In this document: piece after piece, positions 10,071-18,345 of the stretch
Layout of the letters: every line of letters begins with the position of its first letter
Numbering within the stretch: position 1 is the stretch's first letter
Assembly: GCA_025054875.1 (NCBI GenBank)
Contig: JANWYS010000006.1
Span: 1-50,238, forward strand
Length of the DNA: 50,238 nt
Direction of reading: 5' to 3'
From: Cytophagaceae bacterium
GTDB taxonomy: Bacteria; Bacteroidota; Bacteroidia; Cytophagales; Cytophagaceae
Position numbers and translations under genes: made by a program
Notes under the pieces: generated by a model
What the model was told of the DNA's origin: nothing
Database searches by the model: none
The model's input: the letters and a program-made list of their open reading frames with translations, nothing else

Positions 10071-13000
10071 TCACACTACTATGTAATCTGAATTTTCATA
10101 ATACGACACCATCGAATATTCTTTAGCCGAAAGTTGTGGTGAAACTATATTTTCTATGTATGACGAACATTCGCGAATGGTAGGATTCATGTAAAATTCT
10201 CTAAGAGAAAAATTCGTTTGAAAGATGTTTGATATTCGCAATACAATTTGAATGGCTTGCAAAGAATGACCTCCGATTTGAAAAAAATTATCTTCTATGG
10301 AAATATCATTTTCTCTCAACACTTCCTGCCACACTGATAAGATAATTTTTTCGGTGGATGTATCAGGATGTTTGCTCTTCCCGTCCGACAGCGGTAAATC
10401 TTCATTTAAGTATTCAAGAAGCTTTTTCCTATCAATTTTAGCGTTAGTGGTGAGTGGCATTTGAGACAGATATATAAATAGCGAGGGAATCATATAGTCC
10501 GGGATTTTATTTTTCAGAAAATTTCTCCACTCGCCTTCATTCACGGGGCCTTCGTCGCATGTATAGAAAGCTACTACTGATAGGGAATTTTCTTTTTTGT
10601 GTGGCAGTATTACCACTTGTCTTATTCCTTGTTTATTAGCCATCGCTTTTTCTATTTCTGCCGGCTCTATACGAAAGCCGCGAATCTTAAATTGGTCATC
10701 TATCCGACCGGAGTATTCGATAGTACCATCATGCCGCAAGCGAACTTTATCTCCTGTTTTGTAGAGATTACCTGTACCGTAAGGATTAGGTATGAATTTT
10801 TTTTCAGTAAGACCAGGGCTATTCAGATAACCTCGTCCCACAGGAAAACCGCTAACACACAGCTCACCTGTACTTCCCTGTGGCAGGAGTTCTCCTTCAG
10901 AGGACAGTACATACAATTGTGTGTTGTAAAAAGGCTTACCTATTGAGATACATTTATCTGAAGTAAGTTCGGCGATGGCTACATTTACCGTACATTCTGC
11001 AGGACCGTATGCATTGAATATACGTATGGGGAATTGTTGGGCCCAATCAAGAAGTTTTTGTTGTAAAGGTTCTCCACCGAGCGCCAACACTCTGATATTT
11101 TGAAAAAGAGTTTTCTGGTCATCCTGTTTTAATTGTTGCAAAGTCTCTACATATGAGGGTACCAAATTGAGTACGGTAATTTTTTGGTTTGTTACTAACG
11201 ATAAAAACCGAAAAGGATCTATATCATCCTCCTCCCGAATTATCAAACAAGCTCCACAACACAAGGCAGGAAAAATCTCTTCGACAGACATATCAAAACT
11301 CAGTGGAGCAAATTGCAAGATGCGGTCTTTGGCTGTCAAATCATATGTCTTGATCATGCCGAGCGCGAGATTAATCAGTGAGCGATGTTCAATCATCACC
11401 CCTTTGGGGTCGCCAGTGCTCCCACTGGTAAAAAGCACATATGCGAGATGATTTGATTTGCATTTGTTTTGCAAAGCGGTTTCACTATTTGTTTCATACA
11501 GATGGTGAATGTCGTATACGTTTAATGAGGAGTTTATCTTTTTAATGTTGTCTGCAATATTTGTTGTCGTAATGATACGTTTAATTTCGGCTTGCCTGAT
11601 GATAGCTTCTATACGGGGAATGGGGTTTTTAACATCAAGAGGCACATAGGTAGCTCCGGCCCTCAAAACTCCCAGTATGGCAATAATTGCCTCGGGAGAT
11701 GAAGGAAGATAAATACCAACTTTTTCTTCAGATACCGTTTTTTCTTTTTGTAAAAACAAAGCCACCTGACGGCTACAGTGCTCCAGCATTTCATAAGTGA
11801 GTTTTTTATTTTGATATATAATTGCGGGCGAATGCGGCCTTTCAGCGCATTTTGCTTCTATAAGCTGATGTATGCCCTCTACGGGAGGAAGGGGCATAGA
11901 CGGCCCTTTTTGTATCTCAAGTATTTCCCGTTTGATTTGCTCAGGCAGCAATTCATAATCTTTCAAAGGTTTTGCAGGTTCCAGCATTATCTGTTGCATG
12001 AGGTGCGAAAACGCTGTACCATGTTGTTCTATTGTTTTTTTGTTGAAGAGTTCTCTTTTGTATTTAAAATAAATTTCCAGGCTTTGCTTACGTTCGTAAA
12101 CTTCGAAAGTATAATGATCATCTGATTCCTGATATATATCATAGCATAATGGAGGACATTGCTCTTCCCATTCATCAAAAAAATTCTGATATGTAAAAGA
12201 CAAAGGAAGAGCGGATGTGTTGTTTCCTTTCTTGAGATTCAATTCAGCTACTACACTCGGAAAAGGAAAATCAGCATGAGAAATGGCATCAGTAAAATTC
12301 AGTTTTACTTTTTGGACGAAAGAAGAAAATGCTTCATCCGCTTCAAGGATAACGCGTGTTACAATCAGATTAATGAAACATCCTACGCTTGTGTTATAGC
12401 GGGCTAAAGGACGGCCTGCAACCGGAGTAGTCAAACATATATCTTTTTGTTGAGTGATTTTATTAAGCAACAAATAAAACAAACTCAATATTAAAGTAGA
12501 TAGGTTACAATTCAGATTCACAGCCGTCTTTACAAGTTTATCGAATGTTTCATCTTTCAGCGTAAGCCGTAAGCAATCTGTATGTTTAGAATAACTATCT
12601 CCAGTCGGAAGCTTTTCATAAGGCAAGAAATATTGCTCCGGTATGTCTTTCAGATAATCTTTCCACCAAAGCAAATCTTCTTTTGCCCGATTGCTTTTCA
12701 TGTATTCTGTCTCATACAATACGTAATGGAAGAAATCTGTATCTCTTGTTACGGGAGCGATTTTCAAGTCAGCTGATATTGAATTGTAATATTGCCAAAA
12801 GGATTTAATAAACTCTACTCCTGATATCCCATCCATCACGATATGATGTACTACAAAGAAGAGATATTCTTTAGCATGTTGCTTCTCATGTATGTAATAA
12901 ACTCTTATTGGTAATTCTTTTTCCAGAGAAAAGGGTATGCGCAATAATGAAAACAAAAATTCATTTGTCGTTACTTCTTGCGGGACATGTTTTTCTTCAA

Positions 13001-15146
13001 TGATGACATCTTTCGGAGTGGCGCCAACCTTTTGTATCAAGGCTTCTGTGGAGGTATCCTGGAAAAAGTTCACTCTTAAGACAGGATATTTTTCCAATAT
13101 GTGTAGCAGGGCTTTTTTTATGGTTGAAATACTCAGAGAAGTATTCAACTCAAAGCATATGGGTACGTTAAAAATTGTGGAATCCGGATTGGTTTGCTGA
13201 ATGTACCATAAACCCTTTTGAACATAAGAAACAGGAAATACGTCTCTATCATTGGTAAACGATAAGTTTTCTTTTTCAGCGACAGAAGGCTTGTCAAGTT
13301 CATCAAACAACAAAGCGAAGAAGTCGTAAAAATTACTTGATGATAAAATTTGAGCCGGCCTTAAACGTACATTCAGTCGTTCATTTAGCAGTTTGGCAAA
13401 CTGCATGGCTTTTAAGGAATTCAAGCCATAGGCAGCGAAAGGCAAATCGAAATCTATATTTGTTATATCCTCACCAAATGTCTGACTGAATACTTCAGAT
13501 AATATTTCTTTTGTTTTACTATGGAATTTTTGCCATACATCAGAACAGTAGTTTTCTTCATGATGTACAGGCATGTGTTTATCAATGTGAAATGATGCAG
13601 CATGATAAGTATATTCTTCCAAAATGACGTGTGCATTCATACCTCCCACGGCATAGCTGTTTAAGCCTACTCTTCGGGGAGAATTCGAAGATTTCCAAGT
13701 GATGATGTGTTTGTTGAAAACAAAATCTTTTATTATGCCGGCATCAGTGGTTAAAGTATCGAACAACGGGTTACCAGGCAAGGTGTGATGTTCTATTGAA
13801 TAAATAGCTTTTATGATGGAAGCAATACCTGAAGCAACTTCAAGATGCCCTATGGTGGGTTTGATACTGCTAATGTGCCAGGCGTGGCCTGAAACGCCTG
13901 TGCTTTTTCGATAAGCACGATGTAATGCATTTAACTCAAGTGCATCTGCCAGGGGATTTCCAATGCCATGTGCTTCTATGTAGTCAATAGAGTGTGCAGG
14001 GATACCAGCCTGTTGCAGACATTTGAGAATAGTATTTTCCATAGCCTGGCCATTGGGAGCTTTTATTGAAAAACTTCTTCCTCCATGTTGTAATGAAGTA
14101 GCTCGTACGATAGCTCTTACAGGTAGTTTATGTCTTTGTGCATGTGAAAGTGTTGTTAAAAGCAACACACCAGCACCTTCGGCAGGAACATAGCCATCCG
14201 CAAACGCAGAGAAACTGCGAGTACAGAAGGTAGGGCTCAATAATTCTTTGTATGTTGGACTCAACGACGTTGATGCAAACTTATCGGGATCTATGCAATT
14301 TACAGCCCCGACCCAGGCATAGGTACATTCTTGCTTTGATATGCTTTGCACAGCATAGTGTAAGGCTGCGTATGAACTAACGCAATATGAGTTGAACGTT
14401 TCGCAAGGGCCTGTATAATTCAGATGATATGCCAAGGCTTGACTGAGTGGTATTTCACAACCTTCAAGAGTTACGCTGTGTGATGATCCTGTGAACAACC
14501 CAACATTGTATGGTTTAAAATGTTTAGCTGTGATGTTCAATTGTTTCAATATTGTTTCAAAGAGTTGCAGTATCAATCTCAGCGGCCGTGAATCCGGTAT
14601 ATTTTTATCATCATCAAAAGAATTGAGAACTATGTTTTGATTTTCTTTTATTGGTGCAAAGTGATATTTTCTGATGACTTCAGGCAGGAGAGTAGAATTA
14701 TCAGATATTTTTTGCCACAATATTTGTGCATTGCCGGCATCAGGGAATATGCCTTCTGCAGCAATTATCACCACCGGATCATCATCAAGAATTGTGCTCT
14801 CCGAATGATGTTCCTTGCCTGAGGAATTACATATTTGTGTTTCTGTAAGGTTCTTCAGAGGCAGTTGTTGCAACAAAAAATCAGTAAGCAAAGGTATGTT
14901 AGGGTAATCGAACAGCAAGGTGGTGCGCAGAGGGATGCCTATTTTTTTTTCGAGCAAGATTTTAAAACTTACGGCTTCTGTAGAGCTTGTGCCAAGCTCA
15001 GCAAATGCCTGGTCGGGAGCAATATCATCTGCACTATCAAGATATAGAAATTCGGCTAACCATTGCCGTATGAGTACGTTTAATTTTTTTTCACGTTCAT
15101 ACGCAGAAAGGTTTTCCAATTCTTCTTTGAGTAACCGGGGGTTCAT
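10071..15146 (-). CDS. Hybrid synthetase ACP-KS-ACP-C-A-PCP (no AT)
   Basis: A 1691-residue PKS-NRPS. Order: N-terminal acyl carrier domain (about 20-95, likely Ser55 in LGTSS); ketosynthase (124-512) with Cys255 in FNSYCVSSY, His393 in EAHGIG and His434 in TIGHLE, so the Cys-His-His triad is intact; second ACP (535-615, Ser577 in YGLNS); condensation domain (636-1060) with HHIVMDG at 767-773; adenylation domain (1090-1575) with FTSGSTGDPKG, FDMSVEE, NAYGPAECT and K1570; PCP (1595-1665, Ser1628); and a Tyr/acidic tail that may dock to the next protein. There is no AT, KR, DH or ER, so any malonyl unit must be loaded in trans. The by-eye pocket code D-M-E-N-A-G-A-V-N-K matches the ornithine/N-hydroxyornithine code DMENLGLINK as I recall it at 7 of 10 positions. 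The N-terminal ACP may stand in for the free ACP (ScoB/Rv0100) of INLP clusters. Confidence 0.94.
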   Translation of the reverse strand: MNPRLLKEELENLSAYEREKKLNVLIRQWLAEFLYLDSADDIAPDQAFAELGTSSTEAVSFKILLEKKIGIPLRTTLLFDYPNIPLLTDFLLQQLPLKNLTETQICNSSGKEHHSESTILDDDPVVIIAAEGIFPDAGNAQILWQKISDNSTLLPEVIRKYHFAPIKENQNIVLNSFDDDKNIPDSRPLRLILQLFETILKQLNITAKHFKPYNVGLFTGSSHSVTLEGCEIPLSQALAYHLNYTGPCETFNSYCVSSYAALHYAVQSISKQECTYAWVGAVNCIDPDKFASTSLSPTYKELLSPTFCTRSFSAFADGYVPAEGAGVLLLTTLSHAQRHKLPVRAIVRATSLQHGGRSFSIKAPNGQAMENTILKCLQQAGIPAHSIDYIEAHGIGNPLADALELNALHRAYRKSTGVSGHAWHISSIKPTIGHLEVASGIASIIKAIYSIEHHTLPGNPLFDTLTTDAGIIKDFVFNKHIITWKSSNSPRRVGLNSYAVGGMNAHVILEEYTYHAASFHIDKHMPVHHEENYCSDVWQKFHSKTKEILSEVFSQTFGEDITNIDFDLPFAAYGLNSLKAMQFAKLLNERLNVRLRPAQILSSSNFYDFFALLFDELDKPSVAEKENLSFTNDRDVFPVSYVQKGLWYIQQTNPDSTIFNVPICFELNTSLSISTIKKALLHILEKYPVLRVNFFQDTSTEALIQKVGATPKDVIIEEKHVPQEVTTNEFLFSLLRIPFSLEKELPIRVYYIHEKQHAKEYLFFVVHHIVMDGISGVEFIKSFWQYYNSISADLKIAPVTRDTDFFHYVLYETEYMKSNRAKEDLLWWKDYLKDIPEQYFLPYEKLPTGDSYSKHTDCLRLTLKDETFDKLVKTAVNLNCNLSTLILSLFYLLLNKITQQKDICLTTPVAGRPLARYNTSVGCFINLIVTRVILEADEAFSSFVQKVKLNFTDAISHADFPFPSVVAELNLKKGNNTSALPLSFTYQNFFDEWEEQCPPLCYDIYQESDDHYTFEVYERKQSLEIYFKYKRELFNKKTIEQHGTAFSHLMQQIMLEPAKPLKDYELLPEQIKREILEIQKGPSMPLPPVEGIHQLIEAKCAERPHSPAIIYQNKKLTYEMLEHCSRQVALFLQKEKTVSEEKVGIYLPSSPEAIIAILGVLRAGATYVPLDVKNPIPRIEAIIRQAEIKRIITTTNIADNIKKINSSLNVYDIHHLYETNSETALQNKCKSNHLAYVLFTSGSTGDPKGVMIEHRSLINLALGMIKTYDLTAKDRILQFAPLSFDMSVEEIFPALCCGACLIIREEDDIDPFRFLSLVTNQKITVLNLVPSYVETLQQLKQDDQKTLFQNIRVLALGGEPLQQKLLDWAQQFPIRIFNAYGPAECTVNVAIAELTSDKCISIGKPFYNTQLYVLSSEGELLPQGSTGELCVSGFPVGRGYLNSPGLTEKKFIPNPYGTGNLYKTGDKVRLRHDGTIEYSGRIDDQFKIRGFRIEPAEIEKAMANKQGIRQVVILPHKKENSLSVVAFYTCDEGPVNEGEWRNFLKNKIPDYMIPSLFIYLSQMPLTTNAKIDRKKLLEYLNEDLPLSDGKSKHPDTSTEKIILSVWQEVLRENDISIEDNFFQIGGHSLQAIQIVLRISNIFQTNFSLREFYMNPTIRECSSYIENIVSPQLSAKEYSMVSYYENSDYIVV

Positions 15147-15247
15147 CAGATTGTTAAATGACGATTGTATACTTTATACCTTATTGTTTGACGTAAAATA
15201 ATTTTCTATTCACATTGTTGAACTGTATATGAGAAAAGGGAATTAAT

Positions 15248-15278
15248 ATTCCAACGCCCTTTCATAGGGCGTTGGAAT
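15248..15278 (-). terminator. 13-bp perfect hairpin between fcoT-like and hybrid synthetase genes
   Basis: A perfect inverted repeat: arm 15248-15260 (ATTCCAACGCCCT), loop TTCAT, arm 15266-15278. It begins 3 bp after the stop of the FcoT-like gene and sits in the only long gap (135 bp) within the cluster. On the minus strand the stem is followed by an A/T-rich run with CCTTTTC rather than a clean U-tract. It may therefore be a partial terminator, an attenuator, or an RNA-stabilising stem that lowers expression of the two large genes relative to the tailoring genes. The direction of function is inferred from placement. Confidence 0.6.
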
Positions 15279-15281
15279 GAT

Positions 15282-15824
15282 TTAATTAGCATGTGCCGGA
15301 AGAATGCCAGCAAGAACTTCACCACTGGACTCTCCTTTGTAATCATCTTTAAACGTACACCAGGTTTCCATGTAGGTGATTTCTTTTATCTTTTTGATGG
15401 ATTTAATTCCCCATGTGCCGTAAAATTTTTTTGCATTCAAAACTTTTCTAAATCCGGAACTAATGCGCAGGATGAGCCAATTAGGTAATTGTTTTTTCCA
15501 AAACAACTCCATATCGTAATCATTCAGTTCCGGGATCAAACGATGCTGAACGGCATGTGCATAAAACACATATCCAAGTTGATTGTAGCAAATGTTGTAT
15601 TCCACAGCATTGAAATGTCCGGTATCTTCAATGTAGCACGATTCGGGAATGGAGAATTCTCCGTGCGCCAGAAGCCCCAAGGGGCCTTTTTCCGGATCAC
15701 TCTCTATAAATACTTTTTTCAAGTATGTAGCATGAGGTTTGTAAGGCCTGAGAACTTTGGAGATAAACTCCTGGCTTACCTCAATTTTGTTTTTTTGTAT
15801 ATCTGTAAAAGGATGTGTTGTCAT
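15282..15824 (-). CDS. FcoT-type hotdog thioesterase, ScoD/Rv0098-like
   Basis: This 180-residue protein resembles the FcoT family (Rv0098 of Mycobacterium tuberculosis, ScoD of Streptomyces). The clearest stretch is GHFNAVEYNICYNQLGY, with His70, Asn72, Asn77, Tyr80 and Asn81, in a single hotdog-fold-sized chain. In the INLP pathway, ScoD-type enzymes add glycine to the beta carbon of an alpha,beta-unsaturated acyl thioester on the ACP and release the beta-(carboxymethyl)amino acid. I assign the same role here from family resemblance plus the adjacent TauD-like oxygenase (6 bp away) and acyl ligase. It could instead be an ordinary long-chain acyl thioesterase, but the gene neighbourhood argues against that. 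The gene is followed at once by a strong hairpin. Confidence 0.85.
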   Translation of the reverse strand: MTTHPFTDIQKNKIEVSQEFISKVLRPYKPHATYLKKVFIESDPEKGPLGLLAHGEFSIPESCYIEDTGHFNAVEYNICYNQLGYVFYAHAVQHRLIPELNDYDMELFWKKQLPNWLILRISSGFRKVLNAKKFYGTWGIKSIKKIKEITYMETWCTFKDDYKGESSGEVLAGILPAHAN

Positions 15825-15830
15825 ACGTTT

Positions 15831-16730
15831 TTATCCGTTATTTTCAATGCCTACATAAAAAGGATATTGATCATATATACCGATGCGATAACTTTTGCTG
15901 AGCTCGCCGGCCGGTAAGCGGGAAGACTTATGAAGCAGCGTGCGATTGTCCCAAATGATGAGATCTCCTTTGTCCCAATGATGAGTATATATATGTTCTT
16001 CTTTTTCTATGAAAGAGAACAGTGCTTGTAATGCTGCTTTATTTTCCTCGTAGGTCAAGCCTTTTATTTGCATGGTGAATCCGCTGCTTATGTAAAGAGC
16101 TTCTTCGCCGGTAACAGGATGTTTGATTACAGCCGGATGCTCTACAGGAGGAACGATTTGATTCATATAATCAATCAATTCTTGTATAGATTTATCTACA
16201 TCGCAAGGGCGCACTTTATAACGGTTGTTTCCTCCATGGATATACGTTTTACCATCCACATACTTCCTTAGCTCTGCAGGTAGGTTTTTCAATACTTTCA
16301 CCATGTCTATGTAATAGGTAGCCCTCAAAGATTTAGGAATTATTACAGGCATGATAGAAGTGAAAGACAAGGGGTGTTTTTGAAACTGACAATCTGTATG
16401 CCAATAGTGTCCTGTACCGGCTACTCCTATTTTTCGTCCGTCCGGCTCAGGAACATTTGAGGAGACAAATATCTCCGGAAAATCCGGATGATGATAGTTT
16501 TCCTGAAAATAAACCTGGGGCGTTCCCATTTTTCTGGCAAAAGCTACATACTGCTCGGGAGTAATATCTTGTCCGCGAATAACAACAAGTTTGTTTCGAT
16601 AAATCGCTTGCCTGATCATTTCTAACTCAGGTGCGTCTGCTGCGAGTTCATTTACTTGTATTCCCGTTATTTGCGCGCCAATCTCTCCCGGAGGGGCATC
16701 AGTAATTTGGATGGTTTGTGTGTGCAACAT
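15831..16730 (-). CDS. TauD-like Fe(II)/2-oxoglutarate oxygenase, candidate isonitrile-forming ScoE/Rv0097 homologue
   Basis: A 299-residue TauD/TfdA-fold enzyme. Iron ligands are visible as HTD (His111, Asp113) and a distal His267 in TLLHKS; Arg282 in SYRIGIYD is the probable 2-oxoglutarate-binding arginine. Specific resemblance to ScoE-type enzymes lies in VYFQENYHHPDFPEIFVSSN (residues 73-92), NNRYKVRP (168-175) and HPVTGEEALYISSGFT. ScoE oxidises and decarboxylates an N-carboxymethyl-beta-amino acid to a beta-isocyano acid. Where I recall a Tyr-Tyr pair in ScoE, this protein has Tyr74-Phe75. It sits 6 bp upstream of the FcoT-like gene and 43 bp downstream of the acyl ligase, the same trio as in mycobacteria. 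A taurine or alkylsulfonate dioxygenase role is unlikely given these neighbours. Confidence 0.85.
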   Translation of the reverse strand: MLHTQTIQITDAPPGEIGAQITGIQVNELAADAPELEMIRQAIYRNKLVVIRGQDITPEQYVAFARKMGTPQVYFQENYHHPDFPEIFVSSNVPEPDGRKIGVAGTGHYWHTDCQFQKHPLSFTSIMPVIIPKSLRATYYIDMVKVLKNLPAELRKYVDGKTYIHGGNNRYKVRPCDVDKSIQELIDYMNQIVPPVEHPAVIKHPVTGEEALYISSGFTMQIKGLTYEENKAALQALFSFIEKEEHIYTHHWDKGDLIIWDNRTLLHKSSRLPAGELSKSYRIGIYDQYPFYVGIENNG

Positions 16731-16773
16731 AGAATTATATATTTAGGTTTGACATATTTTCAAAGTTTATTTC

Positions 16774-18345
16774 TTAGTTTACCATACGTTCTCTGCCTTG
16801 CCAATAAGGCTCTTTCAACTGTCGTTTCAGCAACTTGCCGGAAGCATTGCGAGGTAAGGCTTTTTCAAAACTTATTTGTTTAGGTATTTTATAGTCAGCA
16901 ATTTTAGAGCGTAGGAACGAGATGAGGTCTCTTGCTTTCAGCTCATGATGAGGTTTAAGTACCACAAAAGCTTTTACAGCTTCTCCCCATAAATCGTCGG
17001 GAATTCCAATTACGGCACATTCAGCTACGGCAGGATGTTCTGCAATAGCTGCTTCTATTTCTGCCGGAAATATATTTTCGCCGGCACAGATGATCATATC
17101 TTTTATGCGGTCGCATACATATACATATCCCTCTTCATCAAGGTATCCGGCATCGCCGGTGTATATCCAACCATTACGCAGTATTTCCTGAGTAGCTTTC
17201 TCATTGTTCCAATAGCCTATCATACGTGCCGGAGAGTGGATGCAAATTTCACCAACTTGCTCGGGAGGTAAAATATTTCCTTGCTGGTCAATGATTTTTA
17301 TTTGAACAGAAGGTAAAGGTTTGCCGGCCGCGTTTTTCTTTTTTGCTCCTTCGGGTGAGTGGTCTTGCGGACGCAGGCACACGGCCATATTACCCGTTTC
17401 CGTCATTCCATATATTTGGTAAAACTGGCATTGAAAAGTTTGTATGGCCTGCTTCAGCAGAACCGGAGTAATGGGAGATCCACCGTATAATATTGCTTTC
17501 AACGAGCTGAAATCTGTGTTGGAGCATATTGGCTCATTGAGGCAAAGTTGTATCATGGCCGGCACCATGGCTGTTTTGGTGATTTTGTAAGTTTGTATTG
17601 CTTCTAACACTTTCCATCCAACAAAGCTTTCCAGGATGATAGTTTTAGATCCTGCAATAAAACTTTGAACAGCCCACCACATACCACCTATGTGAAAGAT
17701 AGGTACGCATACAAGAATGTTATCATCTGGATTGAGATTCATCCAATGATCTCCGGCCTTTTTCATTTCGTTCATCAACCGGAAGAACGTATAATGGGCT
17801 AACTGCACACCTTTGGGATGTCCGGTAGTGCCACTGGTATACAGCTGTACTACCGGGGTCTCTTCATTGTATGAAACGTTCGTGACAACATCTGAAGGAT
17901 AATTGTTTTTCCAATCTGCAAAACCTGGCCATACAGGATGAGAACCTCTGAGAACAACGATTTTTTTGATTTGTGGAACTTCAGCTGCTACTTTCTCTGC
18001 CAGATGAAAAAAATCTTGTCCAGTGAAAAGAATTTCTATTCCACTATCTTTTGCTATATAGCTGATTTCATCTGCTGTAAGTCGCCAGTTTATTCCTACT
18101 AATACGGTGTTTGATTTAGCGCAACCGAAAAGAAGTTGATAGGCATAGTCAGAATCCTTATCAAGTATACCTACGCGAGATTGGGGCTTCAACCCTTCAG
18201 CGATCAATGCATGAGCTACCTGATTAGAATGTTGTTCAAACGCTGAAAACGTAGTTATGCGCTCTTCAAATATAAAGGCTGTACGGTCTCCATACAGTTC
18301 TGCATTAATTTTCGAAATATCGGGCAATGTTAGTTTTTCATTCAT
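16774..18345 (-). CDS. Fatty acyl-AMP/ACP (or CoA) ligase, ScoC/FadD10-like
   Basis: A 523-residue member of the ANL superfamily with LYTSGTTGHPKG (about 168-179), YQIYGMTETGN, WIYTGDAGYLDEEGY, RIKDMIICAGENIFPAEIE and the C-terminal lysine in RNASGKLLKRQ. It activates a carboxylic acid as its adenylate. I chose the ATG at 18345 over an upstream in-frame ATG (18438), because homologues begin near LPDISKINA and because this ATG overlaps the preceding gene's stop by 8 bp, implying translational coupling. In INLP pathways this enzyme loads an acyl chain onto the free ACP and is thought to reload the isocyano acid. Here the acceptor would be the N-terminal ACP of the hybrid synthetase. Transfer to ACP rather than CoA is inferred. 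Confidence 0.88.
   Translation of the reverse strand: MNEKLTLPDISKINAELYGDRTAFIFEERITTFSAFEQHSNQVAHALIAEGLKPQSRVGILDKDSDYAYQLLFGCAKSNTVLVGINWRLTADEISYIAKDSGIEILFTGQDFFHLAEKVAAEVPQIKKIVVLRGSHPVWPGFADWKNNYPSDVVTNVSYNEETPVVQLYTSGTTGHPKGVQLAHYTFFRLMNEMKKAGDHWMNLNPDDNILVCVPIFHIGGMWWAVQSFIAGSKTIILESFVGWKVLEAIQTYKITKTAMVPAMIQLCLNEPICSNTDFSSLKAILYGGSPITPVLLKQAIQTFQCQFYQIYGMTETGNMAVCLRPQDHSPEGAKKKNAAGKPLPSVQIKIIDQQGNILPPEQVGEICIHSPARMIGYWNNEKATQEILRNGWIYTGDAGYLDEEGYVYVCDRIKDMIICAGENIFPAEIEAAIAEHPAVAECAVIGIPDDLWGEAVKAFVVLKPHHELKARDLISFLRSKIADYKIPKQISFEKALPRNASGKLLKRQLKEPYWQGRERMVN

Noticed and set aside
10071-15146. Ketosynthase as an inactive KS0
   Set aside because: Cys255, His393 and His434 are all in place, although the flanking motifs (FNSYC, HGIGN) are divergent.
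15831-16730. Taurine dioxygenase (TauD) for sulfur scavenging
   Set aside because: No sulfonate transporter or other ssu/tau gene is near, and the neighbours and YHHPDFPEIF-type motifs fit ScoE/Rv0097 better.
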